From positions 372,001-436,000 of the forward strand of contig NZ_CP154855.1 of the NCBI RefSeq assembly GCF_047302425.1: a stretch of 64,000 nucleotides of DNA, written 5' to 3'. Source of the stretch: Oceanitalea sp047302425. Its GTDB lineage: Bacteria > Actinomycetota > Actinomycetes > Actinomycetales > Actinomycetaceae. Under the pieces are notes generated by a model. That model had not been told where the DNA came from, searched no databases, and worked only from the letters and a program-made list of their open reading frames with translations. Below are positions 49,698-58,129 of the stretch, piece by piece. Made by a program: the position numbers and the translations under genes. Position 1 is the first letter of the stretch, and each line of letters starts with the position of its first letter.

Positions 49698-50084
49698 ATG
49701 GAGCAGCTGGACGTGCGCTCGGTGGGCGTGGTGGCCCTCGGTGGGGCGGTGGGGGCGCTGGCCCGGCACCTGCTCGTCGGCGGCGCTCACGCGTGGGCGG
49801 TGACGCTGGCGGTCAACGTCGCCGGCGCCTTCCTCCTCGGCCTCCTCCTCGAGCGACTCGCCCGCCGCGACCCCGCGAGCACCCGGCGGCTGCGCTTGCT
49901 CCTCGGCACCGGCGCGCTGGGCGGCTTCACGACCTACTCGGGCATCGCCGTCGAGGTCCTCACCCGCCTCGACGACGGGCACTGGGCGGCTGGCGCCGGC
50001 TACGGCCTGGGCACCGTGGTGGCCGGCCTGGTCGCGTGCGGGCTGGGCGTGGTCGTCGGATCGCGGCGGGCGGCGGCACGGTGA
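49698..50084 (+). CDS. crcB: Fluoride ion channel subunit, first of a pair
   Basis: The 128-residue protein has four membrane helices and the CrcB/FluC signatures: GGAVGALARHLL, VNVAGAFLLGLLLE (with the Asn of the polar track), and TGALGGFTTYSGIAVEV, the region that holds the Phe-box and central Na+. FluC channels are dimers that export fluoride. Here two different subunits are encoded in tandem (GTGA overlap), as in other Gram-positive heterodimeric pairs. ATG 49698 is chosen for the GGAGG a few bases upstream; GTG 49692 is possible. TACGAT (49676-49681) is a likely promoter box. Confidence 0.85.
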   Translation: MEQLDVRSVGVVALGGAVGALARHLLVGGAHAWAVTLAVNVAGAFLLGLLLERLARRDPASTRRLRLLLGTGALGGFTTYSGIAVEVLTRLDDGHWAAGAGYGLGTVVAGLVACGLGVVVGSRRAAAR

Positions 50085-50455
50085 CCCTCCTCCTCGTCGC
50101 GCTCGGCGGTGGTCTCGGCGCCGCGGGCCGGTACGTCGTGGACTCCGTGCTGCCCTCCGGTGACGCGGACCGGGTGCCCCGTGGCACGACCGCCGTCAAC
50201 CTCAGCGGCAGCCTGCTGGCGGGCGTCCTCGTGGGGGCCCTCGCCGCCGGGGCGCTCGACCCGCGGGCCTACGCCGTCGTCCTGGCCGGCTTCTGCGGCG
50301 GGTACACGACCTTCTCGACGGCGAGCCTCGAGGCGGTGCGCCTGCTCCAGCGCGGGCGTCACTGGCGGGCAGCCGGGTACGCGCTCGGCAGCCTGCTCGG
50401 CACGGTTGCGGCGGCGGCGCTCGGTGCCTGGGCCGCCGTCGTCGTGGTCGGCTGA
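50081..50455 (+). CDS. crcB: Fluoride ion channel subunit, second of a pair
   Basis: The 124-residue protein has four helices with LGGGLGAAGRYVVD, VNLSGSLLAGVLVGAL (GN/NxxG variant) and FCGGYTTFSTASLEAVRLL, the FluC Phe-box region. GTG 50081 overlaps the stop of the first subunit, so the two are co-translated. It would form a heterodimer with it. The stop lies two bases from the end of the convergent DUF2079 gene. Confidence 0.85.
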   Translation: MTLLLVALGGGLGAAGRYVVDSVLPSGDADRVPRGTTAVNLSGSLLAGVLVGALAAGALDPRAYAVVLAGFCGGYTTFSTASLEAVRLLQRGRHWRAAGYALGSLLGTVAAAALGAWAAVVVVG

Positions 50456-50456
50456 G

Positions 50457-51851
50457 TCAGTCCACGCGGCGGGCGACCTGGTATCCCCCGCGGTCGAGGA
50501 CGGTCTCGTAGTCGGTGCCCGGGTGCTTGCCCTCGGCGTAGCGGGCGGCGTCCTCGGGCGGTGCGCCACCCCACGTCGGACCCTCGCGGTCGATCACGTA
50601 GTAGTCCGGGGCCGGGTTGTCGGCGGTCCCCGACCACAGTGCCGTCGTCGTCGGCACGAGGCGGGCAAGGAGGGCGATGTCGCTGGCGACGACGGCGCCC
50701 TCGGGGACCGTGTCGAGCACCTCCTGGGCGGCCGCGGTGCGGGGGGAGGCGCGCCACGTGTCCGGGCGGGCCAGGTCCGCGACCGGCAGGCCGGGAGCCG
50801 CGAGGACGACGGCGAGCCAGGCGGCCCCGACTGCGACGGCGGTGCGCGCAGGGCGGCGCTCGGGCGTCCCGGGCTCCGGCCGCGGACCGAGCGCGTCGAG
50901 CAGCGCGGCCGCGGCGAGCGGCATGAGGACGGCGTCGTAGTGCCACTCCCAGGTCCAGTAGAAGGGCACGTCGCCGAGGAAGCGCCAGGCCAGGGTGGGC
51001 ACGGCGGCGAGGAGGATCGGGGAGCGCACACCGACGACGCCCGCCGCGAGGACGAGCAGCAGCACGGTGACGACCTTCTCGCCGGGGCCGAGGACCCCGG
51101 CCAGCGCGGTGAGCGGGTCCCCGAGGACGTCGCCGACCGAGAGGTTGTCGGTGTAGTCGTAGCGGCCGCGCGGGTTGAGCGCGGGCAGGACGACCGCCGT
51201 CGCGAGCACGAACCAGGCCACCCCCCACCCGGCCAGACCGAGGCCGGCCCGGCGGGCGCCGCGCCACCACATGACGAGGCCGAGGACGGCGACGAGCAGC
51301 CCGAGGTCCTCCTTGACGAGGACGAGCGGCGCCAGCCACAGCACGCTCGTCCGCCACCGGCGCTCGAGCAGCGCGCACAGCCCGAAGGCGAGGAGGGGCA
51401 GGGCGAAGGCGATCTCGTGGAACTGGCTGCGGACCGCGCCCTGGATGCCGTGGGAGAGCACGTACGCCGCGCCGAGCGCGAGGCCGGGCCAGCGCCCTAG
51501 CCGGCGCACGGCCAGCGCGGTGAGCGGCCAGGCGGATACCGCGACGAGCAGCGCCTGGAGGACGAGGAGGCTGAGGCCGGACGGCGCGACGGCGTACACC
51601 GGGGCGAGGAGGACGAGCAGCGGGTGGAAGTGGTCGCCGAGGAGGTTGAAGCCGTCCCCCTTTATCGGCACGACCGGCGCCTCGAGGCCCGCGTAGGCCT
51701 TGGCGAGCTGGGTGAAGATCGCCAGGTCCCACGACGGCGCCTCCAGCCGCCGCCACTGCAGGACGGCGACGAGCACGTAGACCGCGGCCGCGGCCACCGC
51801 CACGACCCAGGCCTCCGGCGCGCGCCACCGCGCCGGGAGACGCTCCGTCAC
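50457..51851 (-). CDS. DUF2079 multi-pass membrane protein
   Basis: The 464-residue protein has about 10-11 hydrophobic helices. Near the start it has the DUF2079 segment SWDLAIFTQLAKAY and LLGDHFHPLLVLLAPVYAV, and then GIQGAVRSQFHEIAFALPLLAFGL. After the last helix comes a soluble part, with VPTTTALWSGTADNPAPDYYVID and YETVLDRGGYQVARRVD. DUF2079 proteins resemble GT-C glycosyltransferases (a DE-like acidic pair after helix 1: WD.., DHFH), so a lipid-linked sugar transferase is possible. GTG 51851 overlaps the end of the flippase-like gene, hence it is co-translated with it. Confidence 0.78.
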   Translation of the reverse strand: MTERLPARWRAPEAWVVAVAAAAVYVLVAVLQWRRLEAPSWDLAIFTQLAKAYAGLEAPVVPIKGDGFNLLGDHFHPLLVLLAPVYAVAPSGLSLLVLQALLVAVSAWPLTALAVRRLGRWPGLALGAAYVLSHGIQGAVRSQFHEIAFALPLLAFGLCALLERRWRTSVLWLAPLVLVKEDLGLLVAVLGLVMWWRGARRAGLGLAGWGVAWFVLATAVVLPALNPRGRYDYTDNLSVGDVLGDPLTALAGVLGPGEKVVTVLLLVLAAGVVGVRSPILLAAVPTLAWRFLGDVPFYWTWEWHYDAVLMPLAAAALLDALGPRPEPGTPERRPARTAVAVGAAWLAVVLAAPGLPVADLARPDTWRASPRTAAAQEVLDTVPEGAVVASDIALLARLVPTTTALWSGTADNPAPDYYVIDREGPTWGGAPPEDAARYAEGKHPGTDYETVLDRGGYQVARRVD

Positions 51852-54484
51852 ACCGCACCCCGGCGCTGGAGGTGCTGCAGGGCCAGCCAGCCGAGGGGGA
51901 CGCGGAGCCAGAACGTGAGGAGGCGGAAGACGAGCGCCGCGGAGAAGGCCACGCCGGCGGGGATGCCCGCGACGGTGAGACCACCGGTGAGCGCCGCCTC
52001 CACCGGGCCGATGCCACCGGGGGACGGCACGGCCGCACCGACGGTGTTGGAGGTGAGGTAGGTGATGGCGAGGGTCGTCGGCGGCAGGGTGTGGCCGAAG
52101 GCGGCCAGTGCCGCGCCGAAGGCCGCGACGTACCCGAGCGTCATGATGACGTTGCCGCCCAGGCCGATGAGCAGGCGGCGCGGGCTGCCGACCACCCACA
52201 GCACCCGCGGCCACACCTGGCGCAGCGTGGGCCCGAGCTTCTCCCACAGCCAGCTGCGGGCCGGAGGTACGCCGAGGAGGAGCGCCAGGAGCAGGACGGC
52301 GGTGATCGCCACCGCGTTGACCGCCCCGGAGGGCACCGACAGCGTGCCGGCGCTGCCGGTGACGAGCGCGATCACCACGAGCAGCAGGACGGTCGTGACG
52401 AACTGCGACACCTGGACGAGCGCGACGGTCGCGACCGCCAGCGGGGTCGCGATGCGCTGCCGGTTGAGGAAGCGCAGGTTGAGGGCGGCCGGCCCGACAC
52501 CGGCCGGCGCGACGAGCGAGACGACCCCGGCCGCGACCTGGACGAGGGTGGTGCGCCACAGGCCGAGCCGCTCGGGGGAGAAGGCGACCAGGCCCATCGC
52601 GCTGCCGACGTAGGTGACGACACCCAGGACGAAGCACAGGAGCAGCCACCACGGGTTGGCGTTGCGGGTGGCGGCGACGACCTGCTCGAAGTTCAGCGTG
52701 CCGAGCAGCAGCCACACGGCGACGACGGCGATGGTCACCATGACGACGGTGCGCATGCTGAAGCGCGCCAGCCGCATCGGCTCGACGTCCGCCGCCGGGA
52801 TCTGGTCCACGAGCCGCTCGCGCAGGGAGTTGAGCAGCTCGCGCGGCTTCTCAGCGGCGGCCCGGGTGTGGGCGGTGAGGACGACCGGCTGGAGGAGCGG
52901 GGCGACCGAGGCGAGCTCCTCGCTGTCGAGGCTGCGGGCGGCGCTGGCCAGGGCGCGGTCCTCCCCGACCTTCGCGGCCGTCGCCGCGAGCAGCTGGGCG
53001 AGGTCGAGACGGCGGGACAGCTCGGAGGAGGCGATCTCCCCGTTCTCCCAGTCGAGGATCAGGACCTCACCGTCGCTGGTGACGAGGACGGCGTCCGCGC
53101 TGAGGTCGAGGTGGGCGATGCCGGCGGTGTGGGCGGTGCACAGCTGGCCCCACAGCTCGTCGAGCAGCTCGTCGCTCACCTCCTCGGCGGGGATGTCGTT
53201 GAGCCGGCGCGCACCGGCGATGTGCGCGGTGACCATGAGGACGGAGTCGCGCGACTCTGCCATCCCGACGAGGGGCGGGGTGTGGACCCCGGCGCGCTCG
53301 GTGGCGTATGCGAGGAGGGCGGCGCGGTCGGCGGCGTCGCGCAGGGAGGTCGCGCGGCGCCGCTGCAGGCCGCGTACCCGCAGCCGGGACCACAGGGAGG
53401 AGAGGTAGCCGACGACCTGCCGGTCGCCGTCGAGCACGGTGACGTACCAGCGCCGTCCCTCGGTGTCCCACACCGAGTACACGCGGTGCGCGCTCACGGG
53501 GTCGAGGCTGACGCCGTCAGGGCTCGCGGAGGAGGCGACGACGGCGAAGGGGTCGGTGAGCACGTCCGGCACGATCGAGTCGCTCCCGCGGGAGGAGCCG
53601 GGCCAGGTGGGCACGCCGTCGGGGCTCTCGACCTCCCCGGGGCGCTCGGTGAAGCCGATGGGGGAGGAGGTCGTGACGGTCCACGCGCCGACGTCCCCCT
53701 CGACGGGGTCCAGGCGCACGACCTTCACCGGGTCGAGGCCGGCCCGCCGGACGCCCTGGACCAGGGCGATGCCCTCGGCGCGCTCGTTGATGACGCCGAC
53801 GGCGTAGCGCCCGGCCAGCCCGACGGCGCGGCCGATGAGGACGGTGACGACCGCCCCCGGGAGGGTGAGCGCGCCGCGGATGACGGTGAGCGCGAGGACG
53901 ACCCACAGGAGGTTCCACGACCACCGCACCGTGGGCCGGTGCGCGCGGGTGCCGACGGTGGTGAGCAGCGCGGCGAGCGCCGCGACGAGCGGGTTCATCG
54001 CGACGACGGCGTCGCCCTCGGAGGTGATCGTCAGCCCGACGGACAGCGCGGTGGGCCCGTAGGTGTCGAGCAGGAGGACCGCGCCCAGGGTGACTGCCCC
54101 GGCGACGGCGGCGGCCGCGAGCGCCTCGAGGACGGCTCGCCACCGGCGGCGGACGAGCTGCATGGCGATGACGAAGAGCGGCAGGATGAAGGTAGCGACA
54201 CCCTCGAGGACGGTGACCGGCAGCAGGAGGATCTCGCGCAGCACGAGGGCGACCGCGGACTGGACGTCCTCGGTCACGCCGATCGCGGTCGCGTGCGCGT
54301 AGACCGCGAGGAGGAGGACGACGGCGATCCCGAGCGCCGAGAGGACGAGCTCGAGGACGTCACGGGGGCGGCGGACGCGGGTGGCCGGTGCGTCGACGAG
54401 CAGCACCTTCCGGCGCGGTGCCTCCCGTCCCTGGGCCGCGAGGCGGGTGGGCGCGGGCATGGCGTCACCCGGCCGATCGGTCAT
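51848..54484 (-). CDS. Large membrane protein: kinase-like domain fused to a UPF0104/LPG-synthase-type flippase domain
   Basis: The 878-residue protein has N-terminal membrane helices (residues 45-230), a soluble middle, and a C-terminal eight-helix region. The middle (residues about 370-540) is kinase-like, with AHTAGIAHLDLSADAVLV (HLD-like catalytic loop) and VLILDWENGEIA (DFG-like Asp). The C-terminal region (580-875; ANPWWLLLCFVLGVVTYVGSAMGL, APAGVGPAALNLRFLN, TSNTVGAAVPSPGGIGPVEAALTGGL) is the lysylphosphatidylglycerol-synthase/UPF0104 membrane fold. Substrate is unknown. TAGACT lies seven bases before ATG 54484, so it is probably leaderless. The DUF2079 gene follows it. Confidence 0.78.
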   Translation of the reverse strand: MTDRPGDAMPAPTRLAAQGREAPRRKVLLVDAPATRVRRPRDVLELVLSALGIAVVLLLAVYAHATAIGVTEDVQSAVALVLREILLLPVTVLEGVATFILPLFVIAMQLVRRRWRAVLEALAAAAVAGAVTLGAVLLLDTYGPTALSVGLTITSEGDAVVAMNPLVAALAALLTTVGTRAHRPTVRWSWNLLWVVLALTVIRGALTLPGAVVTVLIGRAVGLAGRYAVGVINERAEGIALVQGVRRAGLDPVKVVRLDPVEGDVGAWTVTTSSPIGFTERPGEVESPDGVPTWPGSSRGSDSIVPDVLTDPFAVVASSASPDGVSLDPVSAHRVYSVWDTEGRRWYVTVLDGDRQVVGYLSSLWSRLRVRGLQRRRATSLRDAADRAALLAYATERAGVHTPPLVGMAESRDSVLMVTAHIAGARRLNDIPAEEVSDELLDELWGQLCTAHTAGIAHLDLSADAVLVTSDGEVLILDWENGEIASSELSRRLDLAQLLAATAAKVGEDRALASAARSLDSEELASVAPLLQPVVLTAHTRAAAEKPRELLNSLRERLVDQIPAADVEPMRLARFSMRTVVMVTIAVVAVWLLLGTLNFEQVVAATRNANPWWLLLCFVLGVVTYVGSAMGLVAFSPERLGLWRTTLVQVAAGVVSLVAPAGVGPAALNLRFLNRQRIATPLAVATVALVQVSQFVTTVLLLVVIALVTGSAGTLSVPSGAVNAVAITAVLLLALLLGVPPARSWLWEKLGPTLRQVWPRVLWVVGSPRRLLIGLGGNVIMTLGYVAAFGAALAAFGHTLPPTTLAITYLTSNTVGAAVPSPGGIGPVEAALTGGLTVAGIPAGVAFSAALVFRLLTFWLRVPLGWLALQHLQRRGAV

Positions 54485-54541
54485 GCGCCCGAGTCTAGGG
54501 GCTGACCCCCGCCGCTCCCCGGAACCGACCGGTGTGCGATC

Positions 54542-54599
54542 AGCCCTACCTGACGCCGAGGGCGGCGAGCAGCCCTACCTGACGCCGAGGGCGGCGAGC
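54542..54599. repeat. Perfect 29-base tandem duplication at the CPBP gene end
   Basis: The same 29 bases (starting AGCCCTACCTGACGCCGAGG) occur at 54542-54570 and 54571-54599. The second copy holds the true stop codon of the CPBP gene (54575-54577); the first is an extra copy downstream. Because 29 is not a multiple of three, it does not extend the protein. Confidence 0.9.
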
Positions 54600-55336
54600 A
54601 GCTCGGCCGGCAGGAGGGCGTAGCCGACGAAGGCGACGACGTCGAGCAGGGTGTGGGCGACGACGAGCGGCATGGTCCGCCGTCGGCGGCGGTAGTACTC
54701 GGCGAAGACCACGCCCATGGCGACGTTCGCCAGCCCCGGCCCGATGCCCTGGTAGAGGTGGTAGGTCCCGCGCAGCAGGGCGCTCGCGGTGACGACCGCC
54801 GGGGCACGCCAGCCGAGCTGCTCGAGGCGCTCGACGAGGTAGCCGGCCGCGACGACCTCCTCGACCAGGGCGTTCTTCAGCGCCGCGAGGACGAGGACGG
54901 GCACCGCCCACCAGTGCTGGTCGAGGGTCGCGGCCTGGACCTCGACCGTGAGGCCCAGCGCGCGGCCGAGGGCGTACAGGCCGAGACCGGGGATGCCGAT
55001 GAGGGCCGCCAGCCCGGTGCCGACGGCGAGGTCCCGGCCGGGGCGGGCCAGGTCGAGCCCGATGCGGGCGGTGGCGCGGCGGCCCGGCTCGCTGAGGAGG
55101 AACAGCGCGAGCGCCACGGGCACGACCGCGAAGCCGAGGCTGAGCAGCTGGTAGGTGAGGTCGAGGTAGGGGCGCGCCGAGCGGGAGGGGTTGAGCGCCG
55201 TGGCCTGGTCCCGCAGCGGGGTGTCCGCGGTGAGCCGGGCGGCGAGGTTGACGACGGCGTAGAGGGCGGACTGGCCCAGCGACAGGCCCAGGACGATCCA
55301 CACCTCGGCCCGCAGCCGGCGGGGCGTCGTCTCCAT
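54575..55336 (-). CDS. CPBP-family intramembrane protease-like protein
   Basis: The 253-residue membrane protein has the CPBP/ABI order: LKNALVEEVVAAGYLVERLEQLG (the EE motif; the usual EExxxR reads EEVVAAG), then ALLRGTYHLYQGIGPGLAN (the HxxxG/H motif) and VVAHTLLDVVAFVGYALL (the HxxxD motif). Active members are intramembrane glutamic proteases, and the lost Arg may change activity. Function is unknown. ATG 55336 has only a TATAAC-like box six bases upstream and no good ribosome binding site. Its 3' end carries the 29-base duplication. Confidence 0.78.
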   Translation of the reverse strand: METTPRRLRAEVWIVLGLSLGQSALYAVVNLAARLTADTPLRDQATALNPSRSARPYLDLTYQLLSLGFAVVPVALALFLLSEPGRRATARIGLDLARPGRDLAVGTGLAALIGIPGLGLYALGRALGLTVEVQAATLDQHWWAVPVLVLAALKNALVEEVVAAGYLVERLEQLGWRAPAVVTASALLRGTYHLYQGIGPGLANVAMGVVFAEYYRRRRRTMPLVVAHTLLDVVAFVGYALLPAELLAALGVR

Positions 55337-55424
55337 GGGGCGGTTATAGCAGCCGTGGTCCTGCGCGAGCGGGGCTCGCATCTCGCATGGTGGACATCGG
55401 TGGGTCCCTGGGAGGCGCCGACCC

Positions 55425-55430
55425 TACGGT
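55425..55430 (+). promoter_or_regulatory. -10 box of the metNIQ operon
   Basis: TACGGT lies seven bases before 55437, the 5' edge of the SAM riboswitch, which is where transcription should begin. No good -35 box is seen at the usual distance. Confidence 0.45.
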
Positions 55431-55436
55431 GGCGCC

Positions 55437-55520
55437 ACCATCCAGAGCAGCCGAGAGACCTGGCTCGTCGACGCTGCAGCAACCCGCTCCAACGGGTGCT
55501 CCCGCCAGGACCGATGGAGG
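55437..55520 (+). ncRNA. SAM riboswitch (S-box type) before metNIQ
   Basis: The leader has the conserved CAGAGCAGCCGAGAGACCTG box, followed by GACGCTGCAGCAACC and a GGGTGCTCC hairpin before CAGGACCGATGG, in the order of the SAM-I riboswitch. The P1 stem can form from CCATC (55438-55442) and GATGG (55513-55517). The 3' strand of P1 runs into GGAGG (55516-55520), the ribosome binding site of metN (GTG 55527). Binding of S-adenosylmethionine should stabilise P1 and hide the site, so control is probably translational. No separate terminator hairpin is seen. Confidence 0.88.
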
Positions 55521-55526
55521 AATCCC

Positions 55527-56504
55527 GTGATCAGTCTGACCGGCCTGCGCAAGGTCTACCCCGGCCGGGGTGGCCAGGAGGTCGTCGCGCTCGACGGGAT
55601 CGATCTCGAGGTGCCGCGCGGCGCCGTCCACGGGATCGTCGGCGAGTCCGGCGCCGGGAAGTCGACGCTCATCCGCTGCCTCACCGCCCTCGAGCGGCCC
55701 ACATCCGGCACGGTCGCCATCGACGGGGTCGCGCTCAGCGGCCTCGGCGAGCGCGAGCTGCGCCGCCAGCGCCGGCGCATCGGCATGGTCTTCCAGCACG
55801 TCAACCTCCTCGAGGCGCGCACGGCGGCGCAGAACGTCGCCTACCCGCTGCGGGTGGCCGGCGTCCCGCGCGCCGAGCGGCAGGAGCGGGTGCGTGAGCT
55901 GCTCGAGCTCGTCGGCCTCGCCGGGCGCGGCGACGCCTACCCCGCCCAGCTGTCCGGCGGGCAGAAGCAGCGCGTGGGCATCGCCCGGGCGCTCGCCGCC
56001 GAGCCGGCCGTCCTGCTGTGCGACGAGCCCACCTCGGCCCTCGACTCCGACACCACCCGCCAGATCCTCGGGCTCATCCGCGACGTCCGGGACCGGCTGG
56101 GCATCACCGTCCTCATCATCACCCACGAGATGTCCGTGGTGCGCGAGGTCTGCGACTCGGTGACGCTCCTCGACCGCGGCCGTGTGGCGCAGACCGGCGC
56201 GATCGCCGAGGTCGCGGGGGAGCACGGCTCCCGTCTCGCCCGCGCCCTCGTCTCCCTGCCCCCGGAGCCACCCGCCACCGGCCGGGTCACCCTCGAGGTG
56301 TCCTTCGCCGGCGAGGTGCCCGCCGGGCGGGTGCTCGCCGCCGTCGCCGCCCTCGAGGACGTCGACGTCTCCTCCGGCACCATCGAGACCCTCGCCGGCA
56401 GCCGGGTCGGCCGGCTGCGCGTCGTCGTCCCCGCGGGGGTGGCGGCCGACGCCGTGACCCGGCTGCGCGCCGTCGGCGTCCACGTCGAGGAGGTGGCGGC
56501 ATGA
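55527..56504 (+). CDS. metN: Methionine ABC transporter ATP-binding protein
   Basis: The 325-residue ATPase has Walker A GESGAGKST, Q-loop FQHVNLLEARTAAQNVAYPL, the signature LSGGQKQRVGIARAL, Walker B VLLCDEPTSALD and the switch His in LIITHEMSVVREV. The C-terminal NIL domain (VTLEVSFAGEVPAGRVLAAV) is the methionine-sensing part typical of MetN. It powers uptake of L- and D-methionine with MetI and MetQ. GTG 55527 is placed right after the riboswitch's GGAGG. Its stop overlaps metI (ATGA). Confidence 0.95.
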   Translation: MISLTGLRKVYPGRGGQEVVALDGIDLEVPRGAVHGIVGESGAGKSTLIRCLTALERPTSGTVAIDGVALSGLGERELRRQRRRIGMVFQHVNLLEARTAAQNVAYPLRVAGVPRAERQERVRELLELVGLAGRGDAYPAQLSGGQKQRVGIARALAAEPAVLLCDEPTSALDSDTTRQILGLIRDVRDRLGITVLIITHEMSVVREVCDSVTLLDRGRVAQTGAIAEVAGEHGSRLARALVSLPPEPPATGRVTLEVSFAGEVPAGRVLAAVAALEDVDVSSGTIETLAGSRVGRLRVVVPAGVAADAVTRLRAVGVHVEEVAA

Positions 56505-57178
56505 GCTGGTTCCAGGACGCGCTCGACAACCGGGTCATCACCGAGCAGCTGCCCGAGGCCACCCTCGAGACCATCTACATGAGCGGGCTGTCCTCCCTGC
56601 TCACCGTGCTCCTCGGCCTGCCGCTCGGGCTCGCGCTCGTCGCGACGTCTCCCGGGGGCCTGCGTCCCAGCCGCGTCGTCAACGCGGCGCTCGCCGTCGT
56701 CGTCAACGTCGGGCGCTCCTTCCCCTTCATCATCCTCATGATCGCGATCCTCCCGCTGACGCGGCTGCTCACCGGCACCACCTTCGGGTGGCAGTCGGCG
56801 GTCGTCCCGCTGACCCTCGGCGCGATCCCCTTCTTCGCGCGGCTCGTCGAGACGGCCGTGCGGGACGTCAACGCCGGGAAGGTGGAGGCGGCGCAGATGG
56901 TCGGCGCCTCCCGGCTCGCGATCGTCGGCGGGGTGCTCGTGCGCGAGGCGCTGCCCGCGATCGTCGGCGGCATCACCGTCACGGTCATCACCCTCATCGG
57001 CTACTCCGCGATGGCTGGCGCGCTCGGCGCCGGCGGCCTCGGCGCCCTGGCCATCAACCACGGCTACAACCGCTTCCAGACCGACGTCATGGTCGTGACC
57101 GTCGTCGTGATCATCGTCCTCGTCCAGCTTGTCCAGATGCTCGGTGACCGGGTCGCGCGACTCGTCGACCACCGCTGA
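56501..57178 (+). CDS. metI: Methionine ABC transporter permease
   Basis: The 225-residue permease has five to six membrane helices, and the EAA-like cytoplasmic loop VNAGKVEAAQMVGASRLAIVGGVLVREALP that contacts MetN. The start MSWFQDALDNRVITEQLPEATLETIYM and the end GRFQ-like NHGYNRFQTDVMVVTVVVII are standard for MetI. ATG 56501 overlaps the metN stop by four bases. It forms the transmembrane path for methionine. Confidence 0.93.
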   Translation: MSWFQDALDNRVITEQLPEATLETIYMSGLSSLLTVLLGLPLGLALVATSPGGLRPSRVVNAALAVVVNVGRSFPFIILMIAILPLTRLLTGTTFGWQSAVVPLTLGAIPFFARLVETAVRDVNAGKVEAAQMVGASRLAIVGGVLVREALPAIVGGITVTVITLIGYSAMAGALGAGGLGALAINHGYNRFQTDVMVVTVVVIIVLVQLVQMLGDRVARLVDHR

Positions 57179-57201
57179 GCGTCCCCACGAAAGGAACCCC
57201 C

Positions 57202-58047
57202 ATGACCTCCACCCGCACCGCGCGGCTCGCCGTCCTCGCCGGCGTCGCCGCCCTCACCCTCGCCGCCTGCGGCGACGCCGCCGACGACAGCGCTGAGGAG
57301 ACCCCGGCCGCCGAGGGGGAGGTGACGACGATCGTCGTCGGCGCCAGCCCGACGCCGCACGCCGAGATCCTCGAGTTCGTCCAGGACAACCTCGCCGAGG
57401 ACGCCGGCTTCACCCTCGAGACCGTCGAGTACACCGACTACGTCCAGCCCAACGTCCAGCTCGCCGAGGGCGAGCTCGACGCGAACTTCTTCCAGCACCT
57501 GCCCTACTTCGAGGCCGAGGTGGAGGAGAAGGGCTACGACTTCACCGCGTTCGAGGGCGTCCACATCGAGCCCTACGGCGTCTACTCCGACACCCTCACC
57601 TCGCTCGACGAGCTGCCCGACGGCGCCCAGGTGGGCGTGCCCAACGACCCGGCCAACCAGGCCCGAGCGCTGCAGCTGCTCGCCGCCGAGGGGCTGTTCA
57701 CCCTGGCCGAGGACGTCGAGGACCCGACGATCTTCGACGTCGCGGACAACCCGAAGAACATCGAGCTCGCCGAGCTCGAGGCCGCCCAGCTGGTCCGCAG
57801 CCTCCAGGACTTCGACGCCGCCGTCATCAACGGCAACTACGCCCTCGAGGCGGACCTCAACCCGGCCGAGGACGCGATCGTCCTCGAGTCCGGCGAGGGC
57901 AACCCCTACGCCAACCTCCTCGCCGTGCGCACCGAGGACGCCGAGAGCGAGGCGATCCTCGCCCTGGACGAGGCGCTGCACTCCGACGAGGTCCGCGACT
58001 TCATCACCGAGCGCTGGCCCGCCGGCGAGATCATCGCCGCCTTCTGA
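57202..58047 (+). CDS. metQ: Methionine-binding lipoprotein
   Basis: The 281-residue NlpA-family protein has a lipoprotein signal (AVLAGVAALTLAACG; lipobox LAAC). The ligand domain includes IVVGASPTPHAEILEFVQ, VEYTDYVQPNVQLAEGELDANFFQHLPYFEA and NDPANQARALQLLAAEGL, with the Asn/Arg set that holds methionine. AAAGGAA precedes ATG 57202. It delivers methionine to MetNI. The transcript probably ends at the perfect 21-base-arm hairpin just after the stop. Confidence 0.95.
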   Translation: MTSTRTARLAVLAGVAALTLAACGDAADDSAEETPAAEGEVTTIVVGASPTPHAEILEFVQDNLAEDAGFTLETVEYTDYVQPNVQLAEGELDANFFQHLPYFEAEVEEKGYDFTAFEGVHIEPYGVYSDTLTSLDELPDGAQVGVPNDPANQARALQLLAAEGLFTLAEDVEDPTIFDVADNPKNIELAELEAAQLVRSLQDFDAAVINGNYALEADLNPAEDAIVLESGEGNPYANLLAVRTEDAESEAILALDEALHSDEVRDFITERWPAGEIIAAF

Positions 58048-58069
58048 CAGGCGGCGCCCTCGCCCCTCA

Positions 58070-58112
58070 CGCCGACAGCAGAGTTGTTCCAGGAACAACT
58101 CTGCTGTCGGCG
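58070..58112. terminator. Perfect hairpin repeat between metQ and copA (family member 7)
   Basis: Two perfect 21-base arms (58070-58090 and 58092-58112) enclose one base. The outer end is CGCCGACAGCAGAG and the inner end GTTGTTCC. It lies between convergent stops and should end both the met and cop transcripts. It shares the outer stem end with the 4.35 kb element and 20 of 21 bases of one arm with 18153-18173. Confidence 0.85.
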
Positions 58113-58129
58113 CTTTGTGCCGCGGCTAG

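Noticed and set aside
51872..54505. An 877-codon open frame on the plus strand, opposite the flippase-like gene
   Set aside because: Low-complexity Gly/Arg/Asp/Glu composition and no motif. It is the mirror of the true coding frame.
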